Shown here: in pieces, positions 28,251-35,645 of the stretch | How positions within the stretch are numbered: position 1 is the stretch's first letter | Layout of the letters: each line of letters opens with the position of its first letter | Assembly (NCBI GenBank): GCA_046290815.1 | Contig: JBKBUF010000002.1 | Coordinates: 207,068 to 271,067 of the forward strand | From: JBKBUF01 sp046290815 | Lineage (GTDB): Bacteria; Bacteroidota; Bacteroidia; Cytophagales; Cytophagaceae | Direction of reading: 5' to 3' | DNA length: 64,000 nt | Made by a program: the position numbers and the translations under genes | Notes under the pieces: generated by a model | The model's input: the letters and a program-made list of their open reading frames with translations, nothing else | Database searches by the model: none | What the model was told of the DNA's origin: nothing

Positions 28251-28850
28251 ATGAAGAATTTCATTTATACAATTGTCACTTTATGTGTCATTCTATTCTA
28301 TTATAGTTGCCAGGAGAAAAAGTCAAACGCTGTTATAACTGATGCTGACAGTTTAAAAACATCATTTTCAAAGCTTAAAGACACTGTAAATCAAAAATGG
28401 AATAATCTGATACTTTCAGATGACCAGAAATTTTCAGATATAAAGCGCTTGTTAGACGAAATCTCCTATTCGGGAAAATTTGATTTAAGATTACATGATT
28501 CATTGACCAAAGTCCTGCCAGAGGTATTGGCAAAAAGGTATACTCCCGAAAATCTAACGGTCAAAAGAATTGAGGATTATGACATGGAAACAGACCGTTA
28601 TATTCAAAAAGTCCTGGAATTAGCAGCAAAAGCACCCAATCTTCCAAACCATCCGCTTGCTCAGGAGTTAATAAATGACATCAATGAAGCCAATGTTAAT
28701 ACCTTAATAAAACTGAGAATTAATTATGACAGATGGGCGCAGGTTTACAATATTTTCATAGAAGAAAATAAATCTCAATTAGAAAAAATAGGCATCCCTG
28801 CAGATTCATTGAAAAAGAAAGCATTGTTTTCCGATAATTCTAATTCATGA
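28251..28850 (+). CDS. Unknown lipoprotein, first of a tandem pair
   Basis: 199 residues. A lipobox ends at Cys20 (YYSC). The rest is helical and charged, with RLLDEISYSGKFD near the middle and YDRWAQVYN near the C-terminus. The next gene shows the same layout, so they are tandem paralogues. I recognise no family; the C-terminal YDRWAQVYN pattern faintly recalls LemA-type helical bundles. It is divergent from the PorV-like gene by 217 bp. Confidence 0.75.
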   Translation: MKNFIYTIVTLCVILFYYSCQEKKSNAVITDADSLKTSFSKLKDTVNQKWNNLILSDDQKFSDIKRLLDEISYSGKFDLRLHDSLTKVLPEVLAKRYTPENLTVKRIEDYDMETDRYIQKVLELAAKAPNLPNHPLAQELINDINEANVNTLIKLRINYDRWAQVYNIFIEENKSQLEKIGIPADSLKKKALFSDNSNS

Positions 28851-29422
28851 AGTTAAATTCAATTATATTGTTAATTCCTGCTGTGCTTTTATTTAGTTGC
28901 ACATCCGGAACATTTATTAACTCAGGCAATAAGTCTTTTAAGACTCAGCTAGATATTTTAGTTGACAGCATGTCAGTTTCCTGGAACACCATGGAATCTT
29001 CAGATGCCAATAAAATTTCAGGTTTGAAACGCATACTTGATGAATTAAGTTATGCGGAAAAAGTAAATAACGTGGAGATGGAAAGCATACTTAACTCCTA
29101 TCAAAAGGTTGTAATCTCCAAATTGAATCCCACAGATATGACAGACGAAAAAATTGACGAATATGACAGGTTATCTGATATACTCATCAAAAAAGTTTTC
29201 CATCTGATTGATTCGCTTCCGGACACTGAAAACTATCCAATTATTGCATCTCTTAAATCAGATATTTCAAAAGCAGACGAAAATCTGGTGATCTACCGAT
29301 ATAAATATGATAAATGGGCAAACCAATACAACAAGAAAATTGAAGGCAAAGAAAAAAAGCTACGGAAAATGGGTAGCCCTTACAATCAATACAAAAAAAG
29401 AAAATTGTTTGCCATTCAATAA
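28847..29422 (+). CDS. Unknown lipoprotein, second of a tandem pair
   Basis: 191 residues. A lipobox ends at Cys18 (LFSC). RILDELSYAEKVN and YDKWANQYN correspond to segments at the same places of the preceding protein. The start overlaps the previous stop by 4 bp (ATGA), so both are cotranslated. The shared segments are conserved but the linkers differ, which implies an old duplication. The function is unknown. Confidence 0.75.
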   Translation: MKLNSIILLIPAVLLFSCTSGTFINSGNKSFKTQLDILVDSMSVSWNTMESSDANKISGLKRILDELSYAEKVNNVEMESILNSYQKVVISKLNPTDMTDEKIDEYDRLSDILIKKVFHLIDSLPDTENYPIIASLKSDISKADENLVIYRYKYDKWANQYNKKIEGKEKKLRKMGSPYNQYKKRKLFAIQ

Positions 29423-30478
29423 TTAGTCAATCTCAATGACAACATCTGAAGTAACCGGATGCCCGACACAAGTAAGTACGTATCCTTGCTGTAATTCTTT
29501 ATCGGATAAGGCATCCTTTTCATCCAGATGAACCTTTCCGCTTACACATTTACCCATACATGCTGTACATAATCCGCTTTGACATGAGTAAGGTAAATCA
29601 ATATCAGCATCCAAGGCTGCGGCTAAAATAGTCTGCTCAGGTTTTACTTTTACTTTATATTCACTTCCCTGATAAATAATTACTACCTCTTGTTCTTTAT
29701 TTTGCCCGTCATCTACTATCTTTCCGGTAGATTCACTTGAAATAGTATTAACAAAACTTTCCTGATGAATCCTCTCCTTTTCAAGTTTGATGATATCCAA
29801 AGATTTTTTTACCTCATGCATCATTCCTTCAGGACCGCAAATAAAATATTCGGATTTCCTCAAATCAGCACCGGTTCTTTCCAATTGCTTGATGATTTCC
29901 GATTGATTTAACCTGCCTACCACAAACTCACCCTCGCCTTCAGGCTGACTAAGAAAATAAATCAGATTGAATCTATCAGTGAATTTCATTTTCAGTTCAT
30001 TCAATACCCTGAAATATATAATGGATTGTTCATTTCTGTTTCCATATAAAAGGGAAACAGTACTCTGAGGTTCATCATATAATATGGTTTTCAAAATTGA
30101 CATCAACGGAGTAATACCGCTGCCTGCGCCAATTAAAACAATATTTCTTTTCTGTGTTTTATCCGGAGTAAAGATAAAATTACCTGAGGGACTCATTACA
30201 TCTATAGTATCTCCAATACGAATATTATCAGCAATATAATTAGAGATCTTCCCATTTATAACTCTCTTCACGGTTACCACAAGGTCATTATCAATTCCCG
30301 AGGAAGAACAAAGTGAATACGATCTTCTGTGTTTCTCCCCGGAGATTGTAAATATTAAGGTAAGAAACTGGCCGGCTTTATACTCAAAGCCTTTCTCCGG
30401 CTTTTGAAAAACAAGTGATACTGCATCAGGTGTTTCCTGAATAATTTCTTTTACCTTCAGTTGATAATATTGAGTCAT
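29423..30478 (-). CDS. PaaE-like flavin reductase with C-terminal [2Fe-2S] domain
   Basis: 351 residues. An FAD-binding domain (RSYSLCSS), an NAD(P)-binding domain (GAGSGITPLMS) and a C-terminal plant-type ferredoxin with Cys299, Cys304, Cys307 and Cys337 are in the order seen in the phenylacetyl-CoA epoxidase reductase PaaE and related oxygenase reductases. No PaaABC genes lie nearby, so it may supply electrons to another oxygenase or desaturase. It is convergent with the lipoprotein pair, touching its stop. Confidence 0.88.
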   Translation of the reverse strand: MTQYYQLKVKEIIQETPDAVSLVFQKPEKGFEYKAGQFLTLIFTISGEKHRRSYSLCSSSGIDNDLVVTVKRVINGKISNYIADNIRIGDTIDVMSPSGNFIFTPDKTQKRNIVLIGAGSGITPLMSILKTILYDEPQSTVSLLYGNRNEQSIIYFRVLNELKMKFTDRFNLIYFLSQPEGEGEFVVGRLNQSEIIKQLERTGADLRKSEYFICGPEGMMHEVKKSLDIIKLEKERIHQESFVNTISSESTGKIVDDGQNKEQEVVIIYQGSEYKVKVKPEQTILAAALDADIDLPYSCQSGLCTACMGKCVSGKVHLDEKDALSDKELQQGYVLTCVGHPVTSDVVIEID

Positions 30479-30612
30479 TTCTCTCTAAATCTCTTTTACA
30501 CAAAAAAAGTTAAATATAAGCTTAAATCAAAATATTATGTTGCTTAGGAAAATTAGATGGATATCAATTTTATTATTCTGAAGTTTATCCGATTTTTACG
30601 TAAAATTTCACA

Positions 30613-31197
30613 ATGAAAAAAATCACTTTAGGATCCGAGATAAAAGGTATCATTTTTGATATAGATGGCACCCTGGTAGATACGATGCCGGTACATTACA
30701 AAGCATGTCAGATAGTATGCAACAAACATGGATTTGACTTCCCCTTGGATTACTTTTATGCAAAAGCTGGAATACCAACTTTAAAGGTTTTTGAAATGTT
30801 GGTAAAAGATTTAGGACTGAATCTGGATGGCATTAATTTAGGCAGGGAAAAGGAAAAAGTTTACCTGGAACTGATCCATGAAGTTAAACCGCTCACCCTG
30901 GTGCATGATATTGCTTTAAATTACTATAACAAGTTACCAATGGCCTTAGGGACAGGAGGCACAAGGGACGTGGCAGAAAAAACTTTAATAGCCGCAGGAG
31001 TTGATCATTTATTTAATATTTTAATTACTGCAGATGATGTTACAAAGCCAAAACCTGACCCGGAAACCTTTCTTCTTTGTGCAGAAAAAATGAATATCGC
31101 ACCCGAATTATGTGTCGTATTAGAAGATGGCGATCCGGGCCTTCAAGCAGCTTTAGCTGCCGGAATGAAATCTATTGATGTAAGACAATATCTATAA
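30613..31197 (+). CDS. HAD phosphatase, beta-phosphoglucomutase-like
   Basis: 194 residues. The N-terminal FDIDGTLVDT carries the nucleophile and acid Asp16 and Asp18. A small helical cap follows, then LGTGG, KPKPDPE and EDGDPGLQAA as motifs II-IV. This is the subfamily I HAD fold shared by beta-phosphoglucomutase and fructose-1-phosphatase-like YqaB. The substrate is not determinable. It is convergent with the small DUF6496 gene. Confidence 0.85.
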   Translation: MKKITLGSEIKGIIFDIDGTLVDTMPVHYKACQIVCNKHGFDFPLDYFYAKAGIPTLKVFEMLVKDLGLNLDGINLGREKEKVYLELIHEVKPLTLVHDIALNYYNKLPMALGTGGTRDVAEKTLIAAGVDHLFNILITADDVTKPKPDPETFLLCAEKMNIAPELCVVLEDGDPGLQAALAAGMKSIDVRQYL

Positions 31198-31201
31198 AAG
31201 T

Positions 31202-31375
31202 TTATTTTTCATTCGGCACCTTTCCTCCTTTTTTCCTGGCTTCAGACAAGCCAATTGCAATAGCCTGCTTTTTACTTTTGACCTTTTTTCCAGATCCTGA
31301 CTTCAACTTCCCTTCCTTAAGTTCGTGCAACTTTTCACCCACCAACTCTTTCGATAATTTCCCATACTTAGCCAT
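31202..31375 (-). CDS. DUF6496-like small basic protein
   Basis: 57 residues, translated by hand from the ATG at 31375. The protein is highly basic with KEGKLKSGSGKKVKSKKQA and AIAIGLSEARKKGGKVP. This matches my knowledge of the short DUF6496 family common in Bacteroidota and Proteobacteria, whose function is unknown. The frame is intact and codon use is normal. It lies convergent with the HAD gene, 4 bp from its stop. Confidence 0.82.
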   Translation of the reverse strand: MAKYGKLSKELVGEKLHELKEGKLKSGSGKKVKSKKQAIAIGLSEARKKGGKVPNEK

Positions 31376-31488
31376 ACCTTATAAATTTTTATATAAAACA
31401 AAAATTATATAGATACAAATCCTTTAAGATGTCCATAACAATATAATTTCTCCCTGAGTTAATCTTTTGGATTAGCAGCAGATGAATA

Positions 31489-32079
31489 GTGGCAGAAAAG
31501 AATCTATATAGCGGGGAAGAAGAAAAAGAATTTTTTGTGTGGATAAATCCGAATGATCCTTACGCAAATCTCAACGCCAATATGATAGGATCATTTGTTT
31601 CTGTATCCAATAAGGATGATAATCTCATGTTCCTGCCAAATGAACATTTCAGTGGATATATAAGCACCTTTCAAAGTAATTTACTTAGAGGATATCAGGC
31701 AGAATATAACCTGGAAATAGTAAGAAAAGAACATTTCCCTGAATATCCCTCAAGGCTAGTAGCTACCTTTTTATTTGAAAATATTGAAGAAGCAGAAAAG
31801 TATAGATTAACACATGGGTTTCATGTCAACGATCGACAGCTGAAACGTGGAAAAACCAATGGAGAATATATATATTCAAAACACGACTTGTCATGGATAG
31901 ACTTCCTGAGATCACCCTTAGTGATTAATGAAAATGTAAGAAAGGAAATAATATGTTCTTATTGGCAAGGCATTCCTGTGAGTGATTTCAAACTTCCTTT
32001 AATCGATAAAACACTTTCAGCGGTCTCCGATTCTGTATACGAGGTGCTTTTTATAGGCAGGCTGGACTTTATTAAATAA
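31489..32079 (+). CDS. Hypothetical protein, DUF2441-like
   Basis: 196 residues, starting at GTG 31489; the ATG at 31482 is out of frame and stops after nine codons. The segment with VRKEHFPEYPSRLVATFLF recalls DUF2441 proteins, where a similar FPxxPSRL pattern occurs. No membrane segment or signal peptide is visible. The family call is tentative. It stands alone before the sigma factor cluster. Confidence 0.6.
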   Translation: MAEKNLYSGEEEKEFFVWINPNDPYANLNANMIGSFVSVSNKDDNLMFLPNEHFSGYISTFQSNLLRGYQAEYNLEIVRKEHFPEYPSRLVATFLFENIEEAEKYRLTHGFHVNDRQLKRGKTNGEYIYSKHDLSWIDFLRSPLVINENVRKEIICSYWQGIPVSDFKLPLIDKTLSAVSDSVYEVLFIGRLDFIK

Positions 32080-32166
32080 TAAACTGACATTTAGCGACTT
32101 AACACCATTAGGTTTACTCATTTTTTTTTTACTAAATTTACTTGATAATCCCTTCCAGACATTTTA

Positions 32167-32655
32167 ATGTCCAACTTAGAAACTTTATATAAAGAAAATT
32201 ACCAGCTGCTAATCAACATTTCAGTTGCTATAGTGAAGGATGAGGAAGTAGCAGAAGACATAGTTCAGGATGTCTTTTTCAAGCTATGGGAAAAGAAAAT
32301 GTTTTCTATAAAAACCGAATCACCAAAAGGATATCTTATCAAATCGGTGGCGAATAGCTCTTTAAATTATATACGTTCAAGAAAAGTCAGAGATAAATAC
32401 GCCACGCATTATATAATGAATAGTCCGGTTGCTGAAAAAGACTTTCAACTTGAAGAGAAAGAACTTGAACTTAAAATTAAAGCTGCTATTGAATCGCTGC
32501 CTGTCAAATGCAAAATTATTTTTATGATGAGCAGGTTTGAGGACATGAAATACAAAGAAATAGCAGAACATTTAGGCATTTCAATTAAAACTGTTGAAAA
32601 TCAAATGTCTATAGCATTAGACCGCCTAAAAAAATCCCTCAAAGAATATTTTTAA
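32167..32655 (+). CDS. ECF-type RNA polymerase sigma factor (FecI-like)
   Basis: 162 residues. Region 2 has EDIVQDVFFKLWEK, and region 4 has MKYKEIAEHLGISIKTVENQMSIALDRLK. The length and layout match Bacteroidota FecI-like sigma factors. An anti-sigma FecR-type gene lies 66 bp downstream, so the pair probably senses an envelope signal. No SusC/SusD or TonB receptor follows, which is unusual for these pairs. Confidence 0.92.
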   Translation: MSNLETLYKENYQLLINISVAIVKDEEVAEDIVQDVFFKLWEKKMFSIKTESPKGYLIKSVANSSLNYIRSRKVRDKYATHYIMNSPVAEKDFQLEEKELELKIKAAIESLPVKCKIIFMMSRFEDMKYKEIAEHLGISIKTVENQMSIALDRLKKSLKEYF

Positions 32656-32721
32656 TTTTTTTTCTATTTCTTTTAGGGGTCGGAACCAGGATGAGTGTCT
32701 TATTAATAAACACGAAAATCC

Positions 32722-33828
32722 ATGACCGATAAAACCTTCAAAATTCTCATCGCTAAATACCTCTCAGGAAACACCTCTCCTGATGAAACAGCGATATTGA
32801 GAAAAGAAATAGAGTCGGATCCGGAGAAAAAATCGTATCTGGAAGAACAACAAGAACTTTGGAATTCATCCGGCAAAATCATTTTCACAAATAAAACTCC
32901 AGAGACGAGCTGGAAAACTTTCCGTGAGCATTTAAATCAAAAATCAAAACAACCTAAAAAGAAAGCATACTATTATTCTATTGCATCTGCAATTGCAATT
33001 ATTATTTTTTCATTCCTGATCTTTACCTTAAAGGAAAACCCGGTTGGAGAAATAAAATCAGGTGTGGCAGTTTATACAGCCCCAATAAAACACATACTTC
33101 CTGACAGTTCAGTAGTCTGGCTTGGCGAAAACAGTAAATTAACACTTACTGAACCTTTCAATAAGGATACAAGGGAATTACATTTAGAAGGAGAAGCGTT
33201 CTTTGATGTTAAAAGAGACGAGTCCAGACCATTTATTATCTTAACAGAAGGCATTAAAACAAGAGTACTGGGCACATCTTTCAACGTAAGAGCATTCCCA
33301 AATGAAAATTCTATAGAAATTTATGTGGAGGCAGGTAGAGTTTCATTCTCTAACACTAAAAACAATGAAGAACTAATACTCGGGGTTAAAGAATCTGCTG
33401 TGTTTTACAAGAACGAAAACCTTCTGACCAAATTAAATACTCTTGAGAATACAGAAGCCTCAGCGGTTCCTCAAAAAACCAAAAGAAAGCCATCCGGAAA
33501 ATCTGAATATAAGTCTGCAAAAGAAAAGGAATTAAAAAATCCAACCAACTATCTTATGCATACTACTACCTGGAAAGAAAATATACTTTTACAAACTGTA
33601 ATTCAAGGTGAATTAGTAAATCAATCACTGTTTACCTCTTTTAAAAATGTAAAAATCGCTGTCAAATACAGAAAGCCAAATGGTAAAGCTACTGTCCATA
33701 ATCACATTGTGAAAAAAGAAATACATCCGGGTGAAACAGTAAAATACAAAATCAAACTATCGGATTATTTTGACAGAACTGATGACGTTGAAATTAAAAT
33801 TGAAGAAGCAGAGTTATTAGATAATTAA
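32722..33828 (+). CDS. FecR-family anti-sigma factor with atypical C-terminus
   Basis: 368 residues. An N-terminal cytoplasmic domain of about 80 residues is followed by one membrane helix (about 83-103) and a FecR domain (LPDSSVVWLGENSKLTL, then GEAFFDVKRDESRPF and TRVLGTSFNVRAF). The usual DUF4974/STN-like end is not apparent. Instead, a lysine-rich linker leads to about 90 residues that look like a separate beta-domain. It should hold the adjacent sigma factor until an envelope signal arrives. A degenerate receiver gene follows after 7 bp. Confidence 0.85.
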   Translation: MTDKTFKILIAKYLSGNTSPDETAILRKEIESDPEKKSYLEEQQELWNSSGKIIFTNKTPETSWKTFREHLNQKSKQPKKKAYYYSIASAIAIIIFSFLIFTLKENPVGEIKSGVAVYTAPIKHILPDSSVVWLGENSKLTLTEPFNKDTRELHLEGEAFFDVKRDESRPFIILTEGIKTRVLGTSFNVRAFPNENSIEIYVEAGRVSFSNTKNNEELILGVKESAVFYKNENLLTKLNTLENTEASAVPQKTKRKPSGKSEYKSAKEKELKNPTNYLMHTTTWKENILLQTVIQGELVNQSLFTSFKNVKIAVKYRKPNGKATVHNHIVKKEIHPGETVKYKIKLSDYFDRTDDVEIKIEEAELLDN

Positions 33829-33835
33829 TACGGCT

Positions 33836-34264
33836 ATGAAAAAATTCACCTCAGTATTACTTGTAGAGAACAACCTTGGAAGTTACAGACAGCTTGAGGA
33901 AAAAATCTTGCAAACTGGGTTCTGTAGGCAAATAAGACCCGCCTTAAATGGCGGGCATGCCTACTTATTTTTAGAACAAATGCATTGGAGTGGAAAAATC
34001 CAGGAAACAAACCTTTTTATTTTTCTTAATCTTAACACACCGATAGTCAATGGAATTGAATTTCTTGAAAAATTCAAAGCCATGAATTCAGAATACAAAG
34101 AAAACATCAAAATATTTATTATCAGTGATGAAGCCTCTTGTGACCAATTGGAAAAAGCTAAATCATTAGGTTTCGAAAACTTTATTAACAAATCCTCCTT
34201 AGAGTATTCTCATTTATTTGCACGTAAAAACAAAAACAATAAGGCTAAACAGCTAGTGAATTAA
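33836..34264 (+). CDS. Degenerate receiver domain (pseudo-response regulator)
   Basis: 142 residues with the overall receiver pattern. The acidic pocket reads LLVENN, and the phospho-acceptor position is Asn65 (FLNLNTP) where FLDxxMP is expected. The lysine loop NKS is retained. It probably cannot be phosphorylated at the normal site and so may act as a constitutive binding module. The next gene starts on its last base. Confidence 0.75.
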   Translation: MKKFTSVLLVENNLGSYRQLEEKILQTGFCRQIRPALNGGHAYLFLEQMHWSGKIQETNLFIFLNLNTPIVNGIEFLEKFKAMNSEYKENIKIFIISDEASCDQLEKAKSLGFENFINKSSLEYSHLFARKNKNNKAKQLVN

Positions 34265-34584
34265 TGAAATTGTCAAAGGTTTCTCTATTTACTTATTTGA
34301 GAGAAGAGTTAACGGGACGGTTAATAGGGTTTGTTGTTGGAATGTGGACATCACAACTTTTGTCAGGTTTTTTTGAAACCAGAGGGCTAAAAAATCTTTG
34401 GGGATTAAGAGCTAAGAAAACAATTATAGACAAACAAACTTATGAGATTCTGGACTGGACAGTAAGTATTGTAATAGGATTTGTCGTTTTTGAAATTATA
34501 CAACGGATAATCAAAAACAAGCACAGACTACTACCGATGGTACAGAAGACAAAAAACAAAATTTTATCTAACCTAAACCTTTAA
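34264..34584 (+). CDS. Small hypothetical membrane protein
   Basis: 106 residues with two hydrophobic helices (about 18-36 and 63-83) and basic ends. No family recognised. The ATG overlaps the stop of the degenerate receiver by one base (TAATG), which points to coupled translation and a shared function. A strong terminator follows, so this is the last gene of the sigma/FecR cluster. Confidence 0.7.
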   Translation: MKLSKVSLFTYLREELTGRLIGFVVGMWTSQLLSGFFETRGLKNLWGLRAKKTIIDKQTYEILDWTVSIVIGFVVFEIIQRIIKNKHRLLPMVQKTKNKILSNLNL

Positions 34585-34602
34585 TAAACCACCTTAAAAA
34601 GA

Positions 34603-34630
34603 AAGCTGACTAATGTCAGCTTCTTTTTTT
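34603..34630 (+). terminator. Intrinsic terminator closing the sigma/FecR cluster
   Basis: AAGCTGAC (34603-34610) pairs perfectly with GTCAGCTT (34615-34622) around a TAAT loop, followed by C and seven T. It terminates the plus-strand cluster before the convergent HU gene. Confidence 0.88.
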
Positions 34631-34636
34631 ATTTTT

Positions 34637-34930
34637 CTATCCTTCAACTTTTCTTTTGTTTTTTATCAAATCGATAAACTCAGCTGAAGGTTTAAACTTA
34701 GGAGCATAATGTTCATCTATTATCACAGCTGTATTTTTGGAAATGTTCCTGGCAACCTTCCTGGCTTTCTTTTTGATTATGAAATTCCCGAAACCACGAA
34801 AAGAAATCTCATTACCTTTTGACATATTGTCTTTAATCACAGTGAATAAGCTTTCTACAACCTGGGTAACTTCACCTTTATCAATACCAGTTTTTTCTGA
34901 AATGCCGGTGATTATTTCTGCTTTTGTCAT
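34637..34930 (-). CDS. HU-family DNA-binding protein
   Basis: 97 residues. The N-terminal helices (MTKAEIITGISEKTG) and the FRGFGNFIIKKK start of the beta-arm are typical of HU/IHF. The arm is somewhat divergent: the tip region carries ISKNTAVIIDEHYAPKFKPS. It bends and compacts DNA as a dimer. It is one of the several HU paralogues usually present in Bacteroidota. A single gene with its own upstream region. Confidence 0.9.
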   Translation of the reverse strand: MTKAEIITGISEKTGIDKGEVTQVVESLFTVIKDNMSKGNEISFRGFGNFIIKKKARKVARNISKNTAVIIDEHYAPKFKPSAEFIDLIKNKRKVEG

Positions 34931-35645
34931 ATAATTTTGATTTTATCTGATTTACACTCTTTTAAATTTCTTCAAATGAAGGAAAATAAGTTGATAATTG
35001 AAAATAAAAGTAAGATTTTTCCTATTTTTTCAGCTTATATCCCTGGTTATTTATACTTTTTAAAGAATCTGATGCTTAATTGCTTAATACGAAAAATCAG
35101 CAACATAAGTTCTTTAATGCAACAAAACAAATATTGTATAATTTATGGATATAATATTAATTATCAAAAAATAAACAAATTTAACCCCAAAACCCTTTGA
35201 ATTTATTCTATAACTCACAGATCAATAAAATGTTATAAATTCCTGATGAAACCCCCTAATGTATTGCATATTTTCTATAGACATAACCATCTAACAAATA
35301 TTTTTATTGATCTGGAACCAACACTTCTTCCGAAAAATAATGTACTATAAAACAGGGAGTTTATTGCCTAAAGTTCAAAGGGGTAATATTTTATTTAAAT
35401 CAATGTATTTAAAATGCTATAAAAGGCCCACAGGACCTAATTTTATAAATTACTATTGAATTATAAAATAAAATTTCATGTTTCATGTAAACTTGGAAAT
35501 TATACTTCAGATATTGCAACTTTAATATAATTTTGGATGTAAAATCAAACTAATCCATATCATTTCATTGGATTAGTATATTTCAGTATTTGAGGGAATT
35601 CCAGGTAAGAAATAATTCATAAAACTGCCAGACTAGTTTCGAAGT
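34931..35645. other. 715-bp AT-rich intergenic region
   Basis: No convincing gene. A low-complexity frame at 34937-35200 has an atypical composition. A perfect 9-bp inverted repeat lies near the right end at 35549-35577. I see no tRNA-like structure or terminator here. Confidence 0.6.
35549..35577. promoter_or_regulatory. Inverted repeat upstream of the RND exporter
   Basis: ACTAATCCA (35549-35557) and TGGATTAGT (35569-35577) are perfect inverted copies spaced by 11 nt. The repeat ends 68 bp before the exporter start and has no T-tract, so an operator is more likely than a terminator. Confidence 0.5.

Noticed and set aside
34937..35200. 87-codon open frame in the large intergenic gap
   Set aside because: Low-complexity, rich in Ile, Asn and Lys, no recognisable domain, no promoter or ribosome site; typical of AT-rich non-coding DNA.
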